A stretch of DNA of 64,000 nucleotides from PFJX01 sp031426815 (GTDB lineage: Bacteria > Pseudomonadota > Gammaproteobacteria > Burkholderiales > Thiobacillaceae). The stretch spans positions 1 to 64,000 of the forward strand of contig JASJPG010000043.1 of assembly GCA_031426815.1 (NCBI GenBank), read 5' to 3'. The position numbers were made by a program, and so were the translations under genes. The first letter of the stretch is position 1, and each line of letters begins with the position of its first letter. Below the pieces are notes generated by a model, which had not been told where the DNA came from, made no database searches, and was given only the letters and a program-made list of their open reading frames with translations. Below, piece after piece: positions 43,840 through 52,977 of this stretch.

Positions 43840-45111
43840 TCAGCTCTGGGAGCGGCGCGCGCCGATTTTGGCGGTCTTTACCATACGGTCCTGAACCTGC
43901 ACGACTTCAACCGGATAACCGGCAATCAGAACACTCACCCCAGCCTCCGGCATTGCCTCAAGATGTTCGAGCAGCAATCCGTTCAACGTACGCGGCCCTT
44001 CCACCGGAAACTGCAGTTTCAGCTTGCGATTCAACTCCCGCAGCGAAGCCGCACCATCGACCAGATAACTGCCATCCTCCTGCATGCTATCGGCCACCTG
44101 TCCACCGGGAAGCACCGCGGTGAATTCGCCGACGATTTCTTCAAGAATGTCTTCGACGGTGACAAGGCCGAGCAACTCGCCATATTCGTCCACCACCAGG
44201 CCAAGCGACTGGCGGGTGGCCTGAAACTGCGTCAGTTGCACATAGAGCGAAGTGCCGGACGGGATGTAATAGGGCTCGCGCAGCCAGCTGCGAAACTCAT
44301 CCGCATCGAACTCCTCTTCCTGCAACCGCGCCAGGGCGCGACGGACATGCAGGATACCGATGACGTTATTCGGCTCGCCCTCATACACCGGCAACCGGGC
44401 ATGGTGACTGGTGCCGAGCTGGCGCACGATTTCTTCCGGCTCGGCAGCCAGATCGATCGCCTCGATCTGGCCGCGCGGCAGCATTGCATCGTCGACCGTC
44501 ACATCCTCCAGATCGAACAGATTGCTGAGTATGCTGCGATGCTGACTGGGCAACAGCGCACCGGATTCCGCCAGCAAGGTGCGCAACTCTTCCACCCCCA
44601 TGCTGTGCTCCGAAACCCCGCTTGGATTGAGTCGGAACAGTTTCAACTGCACCTGGACGAACAGGTTCACAAACCAGATTACAGGTCGCAACAGTTTGAC
44701 CAGGAAAGTCAGCGGAAAACTGACAACGGGCGCCAGACGTTCCGGCCAGGACGCACCGATCACTTTGGGCGTGACTTCGGAAAAAACCAGGATCAGGAAA
44801 GTGACCAACAATGTCGCCAGTGTCAGGGCCAGCTCACTCTCGCCGAACAGGCGAAACACGATGACCGTGACCAATGCCGCAGCCGCGGAGTTGACAAGAT
44901 TGTTGCCGATCAGAATGGCCGAAAGCAGCTTGTCGGTCTGGGCGAGCAGCTTTTCCGCCAGTTGCGCACCGCGATGGCCGGATTTCGAGAGGGTTTTCAG
45001 GCGGTAGCGGTTCACCGCCATCATGCTGGTTTCCGAGCCGGAAAAAAATGCGGACAACAGCAGCAGCAAGACCAAGGCGCCGAGGAGCGCCTCTAAAGGG
45101 ATGGCATCCAA
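43840..45111 (-). CDS. HlyC/CorC-family membrane protein with CBS domains
   Basis: 423-residue protein: an N-terminal CNNM/DUF21 membrane domain with about four helices (~10-175, SAFFSGSETSMMAVNRYRLK), two CBS domains (~205-330, MLPRGQIEAIDL and DEYGELLGLVTVEDILEEIVGEF) and a C-terminal CorC_HlyC domain. Proteins of this kind are linked to magnesium/cobalt export or resistance. No ATG is near the start; TTG at 45111 gives the family-like N-terminus MDAIPLEALL. Confidence 0.88.
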   Translation of the reverse strand: MDAIPLEALLGALVLLLLLSAFFSGSETSMMAVNRYRLKTLSKSGHRGAQLAEKLLAQTDKLLSAILIGNNLVNSAAAALVTVIVFRLFGESELALTLATLLVTFLILVFSEVTPKVIGASWPERLAPVVSFPLTFLVKLLRPVIWFVNLFVQVQLKLFRLNPSGVSEHSMGVEELRTLLAESGALLPSQHRSILSNLFDLEDVTVDDAMLPRGQIEAIDLAAEPEEIVRQLGTSHHARLPVYEGEPNNVIGILHVRRALARLQEEEFDADEFRSWLREPYYIPSGTSLYVQLTQFQATRQSLGLVVDEYGELLGLVTVEDILEEIVGEFTAVLPGGQVADSMQEDGSYLVDGAASLRELNRKLKLQFPVEGPRTLNGLLLEHLEAMPEAGVSVLIAGYPVEVVQVQDRMVKTAKIGARRSQS

Positions 45112-45166
45112 GCGAGCGGTGCGGTAGTTGCGAGGGCGTCAGTGTAACGCGCCGCAATTGGCCGCA

Positions 45167-46522
45167 CTATCGCTCGAACAACGCGATGCTCTCAACGTGC
45201 GCGGTATGCGGGAACATGTTGGCGACACCGGCCGTTTTCAGGCGATAGCCTTTTTGATGCACCAGCACGGCGGCATCCCGCGCCAAAGTAGCCGGACTGC
45301 AGGAGACATAAACGATCCGCGACGGCAAGGCACCCTGCGCGTCGGCGTCCGGCAGCGACTTGACCAATTCGATCGCACCGTCGCGCGGCGGATCAATCAG
45401 CAGTTTGTCGAAGCTGCCCAGTTCCGCATAGCGCTCCGGCGTCATCTCGAACAGATTGGCGACGCTGAATTCGCTGCGTTCGGACAAGCCGTTGCGCGCC
45501 GCATTTTCCCGCGCGCGCGCCACCAGCCCTTCGCTGCCTTCAATGCCGACCACGTGAGCGCCGAGCCGAGCGATCGGCAAGCTGAAGTTGCCCAGACCGC
45601 AGAAGAAATCGGCGATCCGCTCGCCGGGTTGCACCGCCAGCAAACGCATGGCGCGGCGAATCAACATGCGGTTGATGCCGTGATTGACCTGGGTGAATTC
45701 GGTCGGCCGAAACGGCATGGCCAGATCGAATTCGGGCAAGGAATACGCCAGTTCAGGGGCATCGAGCGGATGGAACGGATAGGCGGTATCCGGTCCTTTC
45801 GGCTGCAACCAGAACTGAATGCCGTGCAGATCGGCAAAATCGCGCAGCTTTTCCTCATCCTCCGGCGTGAGCGGATCCATGATGCGCAAGACCAGCACCG
45901 ACAGGGTCTCGCCCGCCGCCAACTCGATCTGCGGCAAGCGGTCGCGGATCGACAGACTTTCGACCAATGCTCGCAGCTTCGGCAGCAACGCCGAAATGTT
46001 CGGCAGCAACACCTCGCAACTGGTCATGTCAGCGACGTAGCTACTGCGCCGCTCATGGAAGCCCACCAGCACACCGCCTTTCTTGGCGACGTTGCGCACC
46101 GACAAGCGGGCACGGGTTCGGTAACCCCAGGTCGGCCCGTGGATGGGCGGCAAAATGGTCTCGGGAGCGACCTTGCCGATATGTTCGAAACAATCTTCCA
46201 ACACGCGCTGCTTGGCGGCGACTTGCGCGGCTTCGTCCAGATGCTGGTGGGTACAGCCGCCGCAAACGCCGAACCAGGCGCATTTCGGCGCCACCCGAAA
46301 CGGGCTGGCCTTGACGATTTGCGTGGCCTGCGCCTGCTCGAACTCCGGTTTCTTGCGATAGCTGGAAGCAATGACGATTTCGCCGGTCAAGGCACCGTCG
46401 ACAAAGATCGTTTTGCCGTCGCGGCGGCCGATGCCCTTGCCTTCGTGGTCGAGCGACTCGATCAGCATGGGCGGCGCGTTGGTCGACTCGCTCGCCGACC
46501 GGGTCGATCTTCCCCGCCTCAT
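45167..46522 (-). CDS. rlmD: 23S rRNA (uracil-1939-C5)-methyltransferase RlmD
   Basis: TrmA/RumA-family SAM-dependent enzyme. 451 residues: N-terminal TRAM domain, then a [4Fe-4S] Cys cluster (CAWFGVCGGCTHQH; first ligand upstream), the SAM fold (DFFCGLGNFSLPIAR, VGIEGSEGLV), and the catalytic Cys in VYVSCSPATLARD. DPPRDGA marks the substrate loop. The ATG at 46522 overlaps the exonuclease stop by 4 bases; a TTG two codons further upstream is also in frame. Confidence 0.94.
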   Translation of the reverse strand: MRRGRSTRSASESTNAPPMLIESLDHEGKGIGRRDGKTIFVDGALTGEIVIASSYRKKPEFEQAQATQIVKASPFRVAPKCAWFGVCGGCTHQHLDEAAQVAAKQRVLEDCFEHIGKVAPETILPPIHGPTWGYRTRARLSVRNVAKKGGVLVGFHERRSSYVADMTSCEVLLPNISALLPKLRALVESLSIRDRLPQIELAAGETLSVLVLRIMDPLTPEDEEKLRDFADLHGIQFWLQPKGPDTAYPFHPLDAPELAYSLPEFDLAMPFRPTEFTQVNHGINRMLIRRAMRLLAVQPGERIADFFCGLGNFSLPIARLGAHVVGIEGSEGLVARARENAARNGLSERSEFSVANLFEMTPERYAELGSFDKLLIDPPRDGAIELVKSLPDADAQGALPSRIVYVSCSPATLARDAAVLVHQKGYRLKTAGVANMFPHTAHVESIALFER

Positions 46523-47298
46523 GTCGGCCAAGCCTCCAGAAACTCGAACCAGTGATCGGCGCCGATCTCCTCCAGCGCTGCCCGCACCACGCCGATTTCC
46601 TCGTCATATTGCGCGGCGGTCAATACACCGCGCATCTTCTGGAAGCGCAGAAACACCAGATAGGTATTGACCACATCAGTCTCGCAATAATCGCGGATGG
46701 CGGCATGTTCGCCGCGCTGGAAGGCATCCCACACCGCGCCGCCGTCCATACCCAACTTGCCGGGAAAGCCGAGCAATTTGGCCAGTGCGTCGAGCGGCGC
46801 ATTGGCGCGCGCCTGGAAACTGGCCAGCACATCCATCAGATCGAGATGGCGGGTGTGATAGCGATTCAGATAGTTGTTGTATTTGAAATCGCGATCATCG
46901 TCGCCCCAGTCCCAATAGCGCGGCGCGGTAACGCCATGCAGCAGGGAACGGTAATGCAGCACCGGCAGATCGAAACCGCCGCCGTTCCAGGACACGATTT
47001 GCGGCGTGTACTTTTCGATACCGTCGAAGAAGCGTTGCAGCATCTCCGCTTCGCTCGCTTCGGGATGCGACAGCGACCAGACCTTGAAGGTCTTTTCGGT
47101 GCGCAGCACGCAGGAAATCGTCACCACGCGCTGCAGGTAATGCGGCAGGAAATCGGAACCGCCGGTCTGCTGGCGGCGCATCAGCAGCCCCATCTCGCCC
47201 ACTTCGTGATCGCTGGCCTCCGGGCCGACGTTGTGCAGGCGGCGCAGGCCGTCAATGTCCGGGATGGTTTCGATGTCGAAGATAAGTACAGGAGTCAT
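46519..47298 (-). CDS. predicted 3'-5' exonuclease, DNA polymerase B-like
   Basis: 259-residue DEDD-type exonuclease. The first catalytic Asp/Glu pair is in FDIETIPD at the N-terminus; later motifs are SWNGGGFDLPVLHYR (~100) and the last, with Asp, in YCETDVVNTYLVFLRFQ (~205). It matches the stand-alone family of predicted PolB-like 3'-5' exonucleases. It overlaps rlmD (ATGA) and is divergent from pgl. Confidence 0.88.
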   Translation of the reverse strand: MTPVLIFDIETIPDIDGLRRLHNVGPEASDHEVGEMGLLMRRQQTGGSDFLPHYLQRVVTISCVLRTEKTFKVWSLSHPEASEAEMLQRFFDGIEKYTPQIVSWNGGGFDLPVLHYRSLLHGVTAPRYWDWGDDDRDFKYNNYLNRYHTRHLDLMDVLASFQARANAPLDALAKLLGFPGKLGMDGGAVWDAFQRGEHAAIRDYCETDVVNTYLVFLRFQKMRGVLTAAQYDEEIGVVRAALEEIGADHWFEFLEAWPT

Positions 47299-47359
47299 GG
47301 GGGCTTGGGGTACGCGACTAAAATCCGGTCGATTTTATCCGTTTTCCCTCGCCGAACCG

Positions 47360-48106
47360 ATGCACATGACCACGCCCACTCCGACTTCGATCGATTCATC
47401 GTCCACGACCGCGCGGATGCGTTGGCATGTCGTTGCGGAATCGGATTGGCTTGCCGCCGCCTTGGCCTGGGTAAACCGGGCAGCGGCGGCGGCCATTGCG
47501 GCGCGCGAGGAATTCCATCTCGTGTTGGCCGGCGGCGGCACGCCGGAAACCCTGTATCGCGCACTGGCCGGCCAGGCCCACGATTGGGCGCGCTGGCATA
47601 TCTGGTTCGGCGACGAACGCTGTCTGCCGCGGAGCGATCCGCAACGCAACAGCCAGATGGCGGCCTCAGCCTGGCTCGATCGGGTCGCCATACCCGCAAG
47701 CCAGATTCATATCATCCCCGCCGAACTGGGCGCCGAAGCGGCGGCAACGGCCTATGCGCGGGAACTTAGCGGCGGCGCAACATTCGATCTGGTGCTGCTC
47801 GGCCTGGGCCAGGATGGACACACCGCCAGCCTGTTTCCGGACCACAATTGGGGAAACGATAACGTTACGCCCGACGCGATGGCGGTGCTGAATGCACCGA
47901 AACCGCCATCGCAGCGGGTAACCCTCTCGGCGCGACGCTTATCGCAGACACACCAAGTCCTGTACTTGATCCGCGGCATCGACAAACGCGATGCACTAAC
48001 CCGTTGGCGGGACGGCGCAGCCATTCCCGCCGCAGCTGTTCAACCGGATTGCGGGGTCGATTTGCTGATTGATATGAATGCTTGTCCGCCAGGAGAACCA
48101 AAATGA
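47360..48106 (+). CDS. pgl: 6-phosphogluconolactonase (DevB type)
   Basis: Second step of the oxidative pentose phosphate pathway: hydrolysis of 6-phosphogluconolactone. 248 residues with FHLVLAGGGTPETLYRAL (phosphate-binding), WFGDERCLPRSDPQRNSQMA and LLGLGQDGHTASLFP, all strongly conserved in this family. A second ATG at 47366 would shorten it by two residues. The stop overlaps the DUF4139 gene start (ATGA). Confidence 0.93.
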   Translation: MHMTTPTPTSIDSSSTTARMRWHVVAESDWLAAALAWVNRAAAAAIAAREEFHLVLAGGGTPETLYRALAGQAHDWARWHIWFGDERCLPRSDPQRNSQMAASAWLDRVAIPASQIHIIPAELGAEAAATAYARELSGGATFDLVLLGLGQDGHTASLFPDHNWGNDNVTPDAMAVLNAPKPPSQRVTLSARRLSQTHQVLYLIRGIDKRDALTRWRDGAAIPAAAVQPDCGVDLLIDMNACPPGEPK

Positions 48107-49569
48107 AAAAAACCTTGCTTGTGCTTGCACTGCTTGCCGCCCAGGGGGCGATCCCTAACGCCAACGCGCTGGACGAACGTCCGAGCAGTTCGGCGGAACA
48201 GACTGCACTCGCGGTGACCATCTATAACGGCGACCTCGCCTTGGTGAAGGATGCCCGCAAAGTGCGCGTCAACAACGGCGACAACCTGCTCGCCTGGCGC
48301 GATGTTTCCGCGCGCATGCAACCTGAAACCGCGCTGCTGCGTTCGCTCGACGGAAAAAAACTCACCCTGCTTGAACAGAATTTCGATTTCGATTTGCTGA
48401 CGCCGCAGAAACTGTTGGAAAAATCGGTCGGCGAATCGGTGCGGGTGATCCGCAACCAGCCGATTACCGGCGTCGAATTCAGCGAATACGCCACCGTGCT
48501 CGCGGCCAACGAAGGTGCCGTCCTGCAATTCAAGGATCGGGTGGAAACCGGCATTCCCGGCCGTCTGGGTTTCAGCGCGGTACCCGCCACATTGCGCGAC
48601 CGCCCGACCCTGTCCATGCTGTTCAACACGGAAGTGCCGGCCAGTACCGGTTTTCTCAGCGCCAACACCGTGGCCGATATCGGCCTGGAATTGACCTATC
48701 TCACCGGCGGACTGACCTGGAAGGCGGATTACGTCGCGGAACTCTCAGCCAAGGAAGACAGCATCGACCTGAACGGCTGGGTCACCCTGACCAATACCAG
48801 TGGCACGGCATATCCCAACACGCGTCTGCAACTGGTTGCCGGCGAAGTGAATCGGGCACAGCCCGAACACGGCCGCATGCCGGTCATGATGAAAGCCATG
48901 GCGATGGCCGATGCCGCGCCGCAGATGCAGGAAGAAAGCCTGTACGAATACCACCTGTACACGCTAGATCGCCTTACCACCCTGCTCGACAAGCAAACCA
49001 AACAGGTCGCACTTCTCTCCGCGCAGAAAGTAAAAACCGACAAGGAGTTTCGCTTCATTGGCGCCGATTGGTACTACGGCGGTCAATACGGCGACCTGGG
49101 CCGCAAACTGAAACCAAGTGTCTACATGGAGTTCAGCAACAAGGGTGGAAATCTTGGCGTGCCGTTGCCCAAGGGCATCGTCCGCGTCTACAAAAAAGAC
49201 AGCGCTGGGCGCGCCCAATTCATCGGCGAAGACCGCATCGAGCACACAGCCAAGGGCGAAACGGTCAAGCTAAAACTGGGCGAAGCGTTCGACATCACCG
49301 CCGACAAGAAGCAGAGCGATTTCCAGAAACTCGCCCCCGGCTTCAATGCCCGCGGCAGCATTGTAGAAACGGCCTATGTCATGGAAATTCGTAACGCCAA
49401 GTCCGAAAAAATCAACGTCACCGTGATCGAACCGATGCCGGGCGACTGGCAAATGCTGCAGGAAAGCCATCCCCACAAGAAGGAAACGGCCCATACCGCC
49501 GTCTGGGATATCCCGCTGCCGGCGGAAGGCAAAGCCACGCTGATCTGGCGTGTGCGGGCGAAATACTGA
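48103..49569 (+). CDS. DUF4139-family secreted protein
   Basis: 488-residue exported protein. The signal peptide covers residues 1-21 (LLVLALLAAQGAIPNANA). The body contains DUF4139-like segments (VTIYNGDLALVKDARKV, SLDGKKLTLLEQNFDF, LTYLTGGLTWKADYVAEL, VYKKDSAGRAQFIGEDRIEHTAKG). The start at 48103 has AGGAGA upstream and overlaps the pgl stop. Function unknown; likely periplasmic or surface-bound. Confidence 0.85.
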   Translation: MKKTLLVLALLAAQGAIPNANALDERPSSSAEQTALAVTIYNGDLALVKDARKVRVNNGDNLLAWRDVSARMQPETALLRSLDGKKLTLLEQNFDFDLLTPQKLLEKSVGESVRVIRNQPITGVEFSEYATVLAANEGAVLQFKDRVETGIPGRLGFSAVPATLRDRPTLSMLFNTEVPASTGFLSANTVADIGLELTYLTGGLTWKADYVAELSAKEDSIDLNGWVTLTNTSGTAYPNTRLQLVAGEVNRAQPEHGRMPVMMKAMAMADAAPQMQEESLYEYHLYTLDRLTTLLDKQTKQVALLSAQKVKTDKEFRFIGADWYYGGQYGDLGRKLKPSVYMEFSNKGGNLGVPLPKGIVRVYKKDSAGRAQFIGEDRIEHTAKGETVKLKLGEAFDITADKKQSDFQKLAPGFNARGSIVETAYVMEIRNAKSEKINVTVIEPMPGDWQMLQESHPHKKETAHTAVWDIPLPAEGKATLIWRVRAKY

Positions 49570-49572
49570 TCG

Positions 49573-50163
49573 ATGGATACCGAACAGATTGTCGATGCCC
49601 TGACCGCCCCCGGCTGGTGTGTGGATCCGGACTACTTGAATGCGACCGAAACCGCCGCCCTGCGCGAAGAATGTCTGGCGGCGAACAGCGACAACGCCTT
49701 TCATCGCGCCGGCGTCGGACGTGGCACCGCCGAAATCCGCTCCGAAATCCGCGGCGACCATGTGCTCTGGGTCGACGCAGCGCATGCCGGCCCCGCCTTG
49801 CAGGGTGCATTGGCAAAACTGGAGGCGCTGCGCCTGGCGGTCAATCAAGCGTTGTTCCTCGGTCTGTTCGACGTCGAACTGCACTTTGCCATCTACCCGC
49901 CCGGCGCCGGCTATCGCCGCCATCTCGACCGGTTCCAGGACGACGACCGGCGCACGCTGACGGTCATTCTGTATCTCAACGAAAACTGGACAAGTGCCGA
50001 CGGTGGCCTGCTGCGTTTCTGGCCGGATGCCACCGATACGGCCATTGAAATCGCCCCGCGCGGCGGCACCCTGGTCACCTTTTTATCGGAACGCTTCTGG
50101 CACGAAGTCGCCCCCGCCCAGCGCCAACGTTTAAGCCTGACCGGATGGTTCCGACGGCGCTGA
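49573..50163 (+). CDS. 2-oxoglutarate/Fe(II)-dependent oxygenase
   Basis: 196-residue cytosolic protein of the prolyl 4-hydroxylase-like superfamily. The iron site is visible as His-x-Asp in YRRHLDRF and a distal His in RFWHEVAPA, with an Arg for 2-oxoglutarate in RLSLTGWFRRR. Homologues of this type hydroxylate proteins or small molecules; no substrate can be assigned. It lies 3 bp after the DUF4139 gene and ends just before a strong terminator. Confidence 0.85.
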   Translation: MDTEQIVDALTAPGWCVDPDYLNATETAALREECLAANSDNAFHRAGVGRGTAEIRSEIRGDHVLWVDAAHAGPALQGALAKLEALRLAVNQALFLGLFDVELHFAIYPPGAGYRRHLDRFQDDDRRTLTVILYLNENWTSADGGLLRFWPDATDTAIEIAPRGGTLVTFLSERFWHEVAPAQRQRLSLTGWFRRR

Positions 50164-50180
50164 GTGCGCTTGCCGGGCGC

Positions 50181-50220
50181 ACCAATAAAAAAGCCCCGTA
50201 CACGGGGCATTTTTATTGGT
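50181..50220. terminator. bidirectional rho-independent terminator
   Basis: A nearly perfect 40-bp inverted repeat with core GCCCCGTACACGGGGC at 50193-50208, flanked by a run of A on the left and of T on the right. It lies between the convergent oxygenase gene and the minus-strand PEP-CTERM gene, so it can stop transcription from both sides. Confidence 0.93.
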
Positions 50221-50250
50221 ATCGCTTATAGAAGACAGATATGTAAGCGT

Positions 50251-50877
50251 TTAGCTTGCCTTTCTACGGGCTGCAAGCAATCCAGCCAAACCAATGCCCA
50301 ATATTGCGAGAGTGCCAGGCTCGGGAACAGTGCCACCAGGGCCGCCATTTGTGGTAACCCGAGCGGAAAAGCTGACATTGTTGATGCTGGTCATACTGAT
50401 ATCACCTTCTGTTGAACCCATGAGGTTCCATTGACCGAAGACGGAAGTTCTACTGGCATCCTGAGAAAAAGAAAAATCCGAAACCAGATCATATGATTTA
50501 AGCCCAGCAGAATCATTGCGAAGAATTAGTAGATCCAAAAGGGTAGCACCCATTTGGACACCAAAACCCAGGCGTCCGCCCACCCCGGTTGTTTGATTAT
50601 CAAAAACATATACATCGTTTAAAAATGTCGAAGAGGAGCCGTTCCAATCAAATGTTGCCGTTAGACCGCCAATAGCGGGAATACCTACCCCCAACAGACC
50701 GGTCCCCACATCTGCGGAATCACCCAAAATGGAGACAGTGAAGTCGATATCCGAAAAAACTTGATTTCCAACAGAAAAGTCGCCATTACCGTCAAATTTG
50801 TAGCTTATGGGCAATGCATAGGCGCTTACCGAGGTCAACAGCAAGAGACCAACAGCTAGGGCAGATTTTTTGAACAT
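50251..50877 (-). CDS. PEP-CTERM sorting-signal exoprotein
   Basis: 208-residue exported protein. Signal peptide at residues 1-22 (LAVGLLLLTSVSAYA) and a C-terminal anchor VPEPGTLAILGIGLAGLLAARRK, the PEP-CTERM (VPEP) sorting signal recognised by exosortase. The body is Asp/Gly/Ser-rich and low in Cys, a beta-rich exoprotein of unknown function. Start ATG 50877 has GAGGAG about 8 bases before it; an upstream in-frame ATG is less likely. The exosortase gene is elsewhere. Confidence 0.85.
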   Translation of the reverse strand: MFKKSALAVGLLLLTSVSAYALPISYKFDGNGDFSVGNQVFSDIDFTVSILGDSADVGTGLLGVGIPAIGGLTATFDWNGSSSTFLNDVYVFDNQTTGVGGRLGFGVQMGATLLDLLILRNDSAGLKSYDLVSDFSFSQDASRTSVFGQWNLMGSTEGDISMTSINNVSFSARVTTNGGPGGTVPEPGTLAILGIGLAGLLAARRKAS

Positions 50878-51223
50878 TTGAAGCTCCTCGATAAAGTTAG
50901 CAGGCAAACCGAAGCATGAAACATGCCAAATGCATCTAACCATATAAAACAGTGGGTTACACCTTATTGACTAACAGCGGAAGTCAAGAGTGTCAAAATT
51001 ACCGACAGATCACGTTGATGCTTCATCACGCGCCCCCTTCCGATGACATGATTGCCGCCGAAGCAGATAGATGATGGGAATCTTCGCCGAAAGCATCAGC
51101 AGGCTTCAGATATAGCTCCAGACCGAAATAAGCTCTGCGGGGATCAAACCATATTTAACGACCATGTTTCACTCCATTAGACTCGACTTATCCCCCCCAC
51201 CTACAATTGGCATAGCCCTCTTG
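50878..51223. other. AT-rich intergenic region
   Basis: About 346 bp between the PEP-CTERM gene (leftward) and the Fur-family gene (rightward), so it should hold both promoters. It is AT-rich compared with the rest of the window. I see no palindromic operator, RNA gene or small ORF that I would call. An in-frame ATG at 51164 could extend the Fur-family gene into it. Confidence 0.4.
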
Positions 51224-51667
51224 ATGGATCACGCTGACATGCCCTTTTCCACCCGCCACCCCATATCCCGCGCTGCCATGTCGGAACGTCTCCGTTCGTT
51301 TGGCATCGCCCCCACGCATCAGCGCATTGAAATCGCCAACGCGTTGTTTTCCCGTTGCGAGCATCAATCCGCCGACCAGATTCTGGCCGTGGTGAATGCG
51401 CACCATAGCGAAACGTCGAAAGCGACGGTTTACAACACCTTGAAGCTGTTCCTGGAGCGTGGCCTGGTGCGGGAAGTCATCGTCGATCCCAGCAAGGTGT
51501 TCTACGACCCGAACACAGTGCCGCATCATCATTTCTACAACATGGCCAGCGGCGAACTGACTGATATTCCGGTCGATACGCTGGAGATTTCCGGCATGCC
51601 GACCCTGCCGGAAGGCATGTTGGCGGACAGTATCGATGTCATCGTGCGGATCCGGCCACGCGCCTGA
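51224..51667 (+). CDS. Fur-family transcriptional regulator
   Basis: 147-residue regulator (Fur/PerR/Irr superfamily). It has the winged-helix N-terminal domain (LRSFGIAPTHQRIEIANALFSRCEHQSADQILAVV, then SKATVYNTLKLFLERGLVREV) and the dimerisation domain with the metal region VPHHHFYNMASGELTDI. It lacks the C-terminal CxxC pairs of classical Fur, so it is closer to PerR/Irr-type members. Start uncertain (51164, 51224 or 51239). The next gene begins 31 bp later. Confidence 0.85.
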   Translation: MDHADMPFSTRHPISRAAMSERLRSFGIAPTHQRIEIANALFSRCEHQSADQILAVVNAHHSETSKATVYNTLKLFLERGLVREVIVDPSKVFYDPNTVPHHHFYNMASGELTDIPVDTLEISGMPTLPEGMLADSIDVIVRIRPRA

Positions 51668-51698
51668 TCCGGTCTGGTTTCTATCTTCAGGAATACCC

Positions 51699-52781
51699 AT
51701 GCAACGTCGCACTTTTCTGAAATCCGCCGGCGCCGGCTTGGGGCTTTCCGCCGCAACGCTTGCGCCCAAGGCGTTTTCCGACGGCCCGGCCATCAAGTGG
51801 CATCTGGCTTCGAGCTTCCCCAAGAGTCTGGATACCATTTATGGCGCATCGGAAATCCTTGCCGACCGACTCAACAAGATCACCGGCGGCAAATTTCAGT
51901 TGCGCGTGCACGCCGGCGGCGAACTGGTGCCGGGTTTGCAGGTGCTCGATGCGGTGCAGAACGGCACCGTCGAGTGTGGCCATTCGGCGAGTTATTACTA
52001 CGTCGGCAAGAACATGGCGTTCGCTTTCGATTGCGCCCTTCCCTTTGGCCTGACTGCACGGCAACAGAATGCGTGGATGTATTTCGGTGGCGGCATCAAG
52101 CTGATGCGCGAGTTGTTCAAGCAGTACAACATTGTCCAGTTTCCCGGCGGCAACACGGGCGTGCAGATGGGGGGCTGGTTCCGCAAGGAGATCAAATCGC
52201 TGGCCGATCTGAAGGGGTTGAAGATGCGCATCCCGGGCATCGGCGGCCAGATCATGGCCAAGCTCGGCGCGGTGCCGCAAACCCTGGCCGGCGGCGATAT
52301 TTATCCGTCCCTGGAGCGCGGCGCGATCGATGCGGCCGAGTGGGTGGGGCCTTACGACGACGAGAAGCTGGGCTTCCACAAAATCGCCAAACACTATTAC
52401 TACCCCGGCTGGTGGGAAGGTGGTCCGCAACTCTCATTCTTCGTCAACATGCAGAAATGGAATGATCTGCCGGAGGCCTACAAGGCTGCGTTCGAAACAG
52501 CCTGCGTCGAAGCCAATGTGAACATGCTGGCGGAATACGACTACAAGAATCCGCAAGCGATGATGCGGCTGATCAAACAGGGCGCAAAGTTGCATGCGTT
52601 TCCGAAGGACATCATGGAAGCCGCCAAGAAAGCGGCTTTTGCCATGTATGACGAGGAGGCGGCAAAGAACCCAACCTTCGCGCGGATTTACAAGGAGTGG
52701 AAGAGCTTCCGCGACATGGAAATCCAGTGGTTCAAGGTGGCGGAAGCGTCATACGCCAACTTTCTTTATTACTCCAAGTGA
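51699..52781 (+). CDS. TRAP transporter substrate-binding protein (DctP family)
   Basis: 360-residue periplasmic binding protein. The N-terminus RRTFLKSAGAGLGLSAATLAPKAF fits a twin-arginine signal. The body has the DctP pattern (KWHLASSFPKSLDTIYGASEILADRLN and GLKMRIPGIGGQIMAKLGAVPQTLAGGDIYPSLERGAIDAAEWVGP). The DctQ and DctM membrane genes are not beside it, so it is an orphan here. Tat-exported DctP-like proteins of this form may bind keto or aromatic acids, but the ligand cannot be assigned. Follows the Fur-family gene. Confidence 0.88.
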   Translation: MQRRTFLKSAGAGLGLSAATLAPKAFSDGPAIKWHLASSFPKSLDTIYGASEILADRLNKITGGKFQLRVHAGGELVPGLQVLDAVQNGTVECGHSASYYYVGKNMAFAFDCALPFGLTARQQNAWMYFGGGIKLMRELFKQYNIVQFPGGNTGVQMGGWFRKEIKSLADLKGLKMRIPGIGGQIMAKLGAVPQTLAGGDIYPSLERGAIDAAEWVGPYDDEKLGFHKIAKHYYYPGWWEGGPQLSFFVNMQKWNDLPEAYKAAFETACVEANVNMLAEYDYKNPQAMMRLIKQGAKLHAFPKDIMEAAKKAAFAMYDEEAAKNPTFARIYKEWKSFRDMEIQWFKVAEASYANFLYYSK

Positions 52782-52815
52782 ATCGAGAAGAAATGCGCTC
52801 CGCGCAAGCGCCACG

Positions 52816-52941
52816 ATGATGCCGTTTGCAAAAAAGCTGACCGATGCCGAAATCGAACAGGTTTCCGGCTATTTATCTGCTTGTAGCCACTTTTCCTACT
52901 GCAATACCCGCGCCCACAGCGGCTTCTTCGCGTTATCCTGA
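52816..52941 (+). pseudogene. remnant of a cytochrome c-like domain
   Basis: A 41-codon frame whose first half (MMPFAKKLTDAEIEQVSGYL) looks like the last helix and methionine ligand region of a class I cytochrome c. The haem motif CxxCH is absent upstream, so this is best read as the 3' end of a degraded gene, or chance resemblance. It sits between the TRAP protein gene and pap. Confidence 0.4.
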
Positions 52942-52977
52942 AACCCTGCCCCATGTAGGGCGGTTAAAGGAGACACG

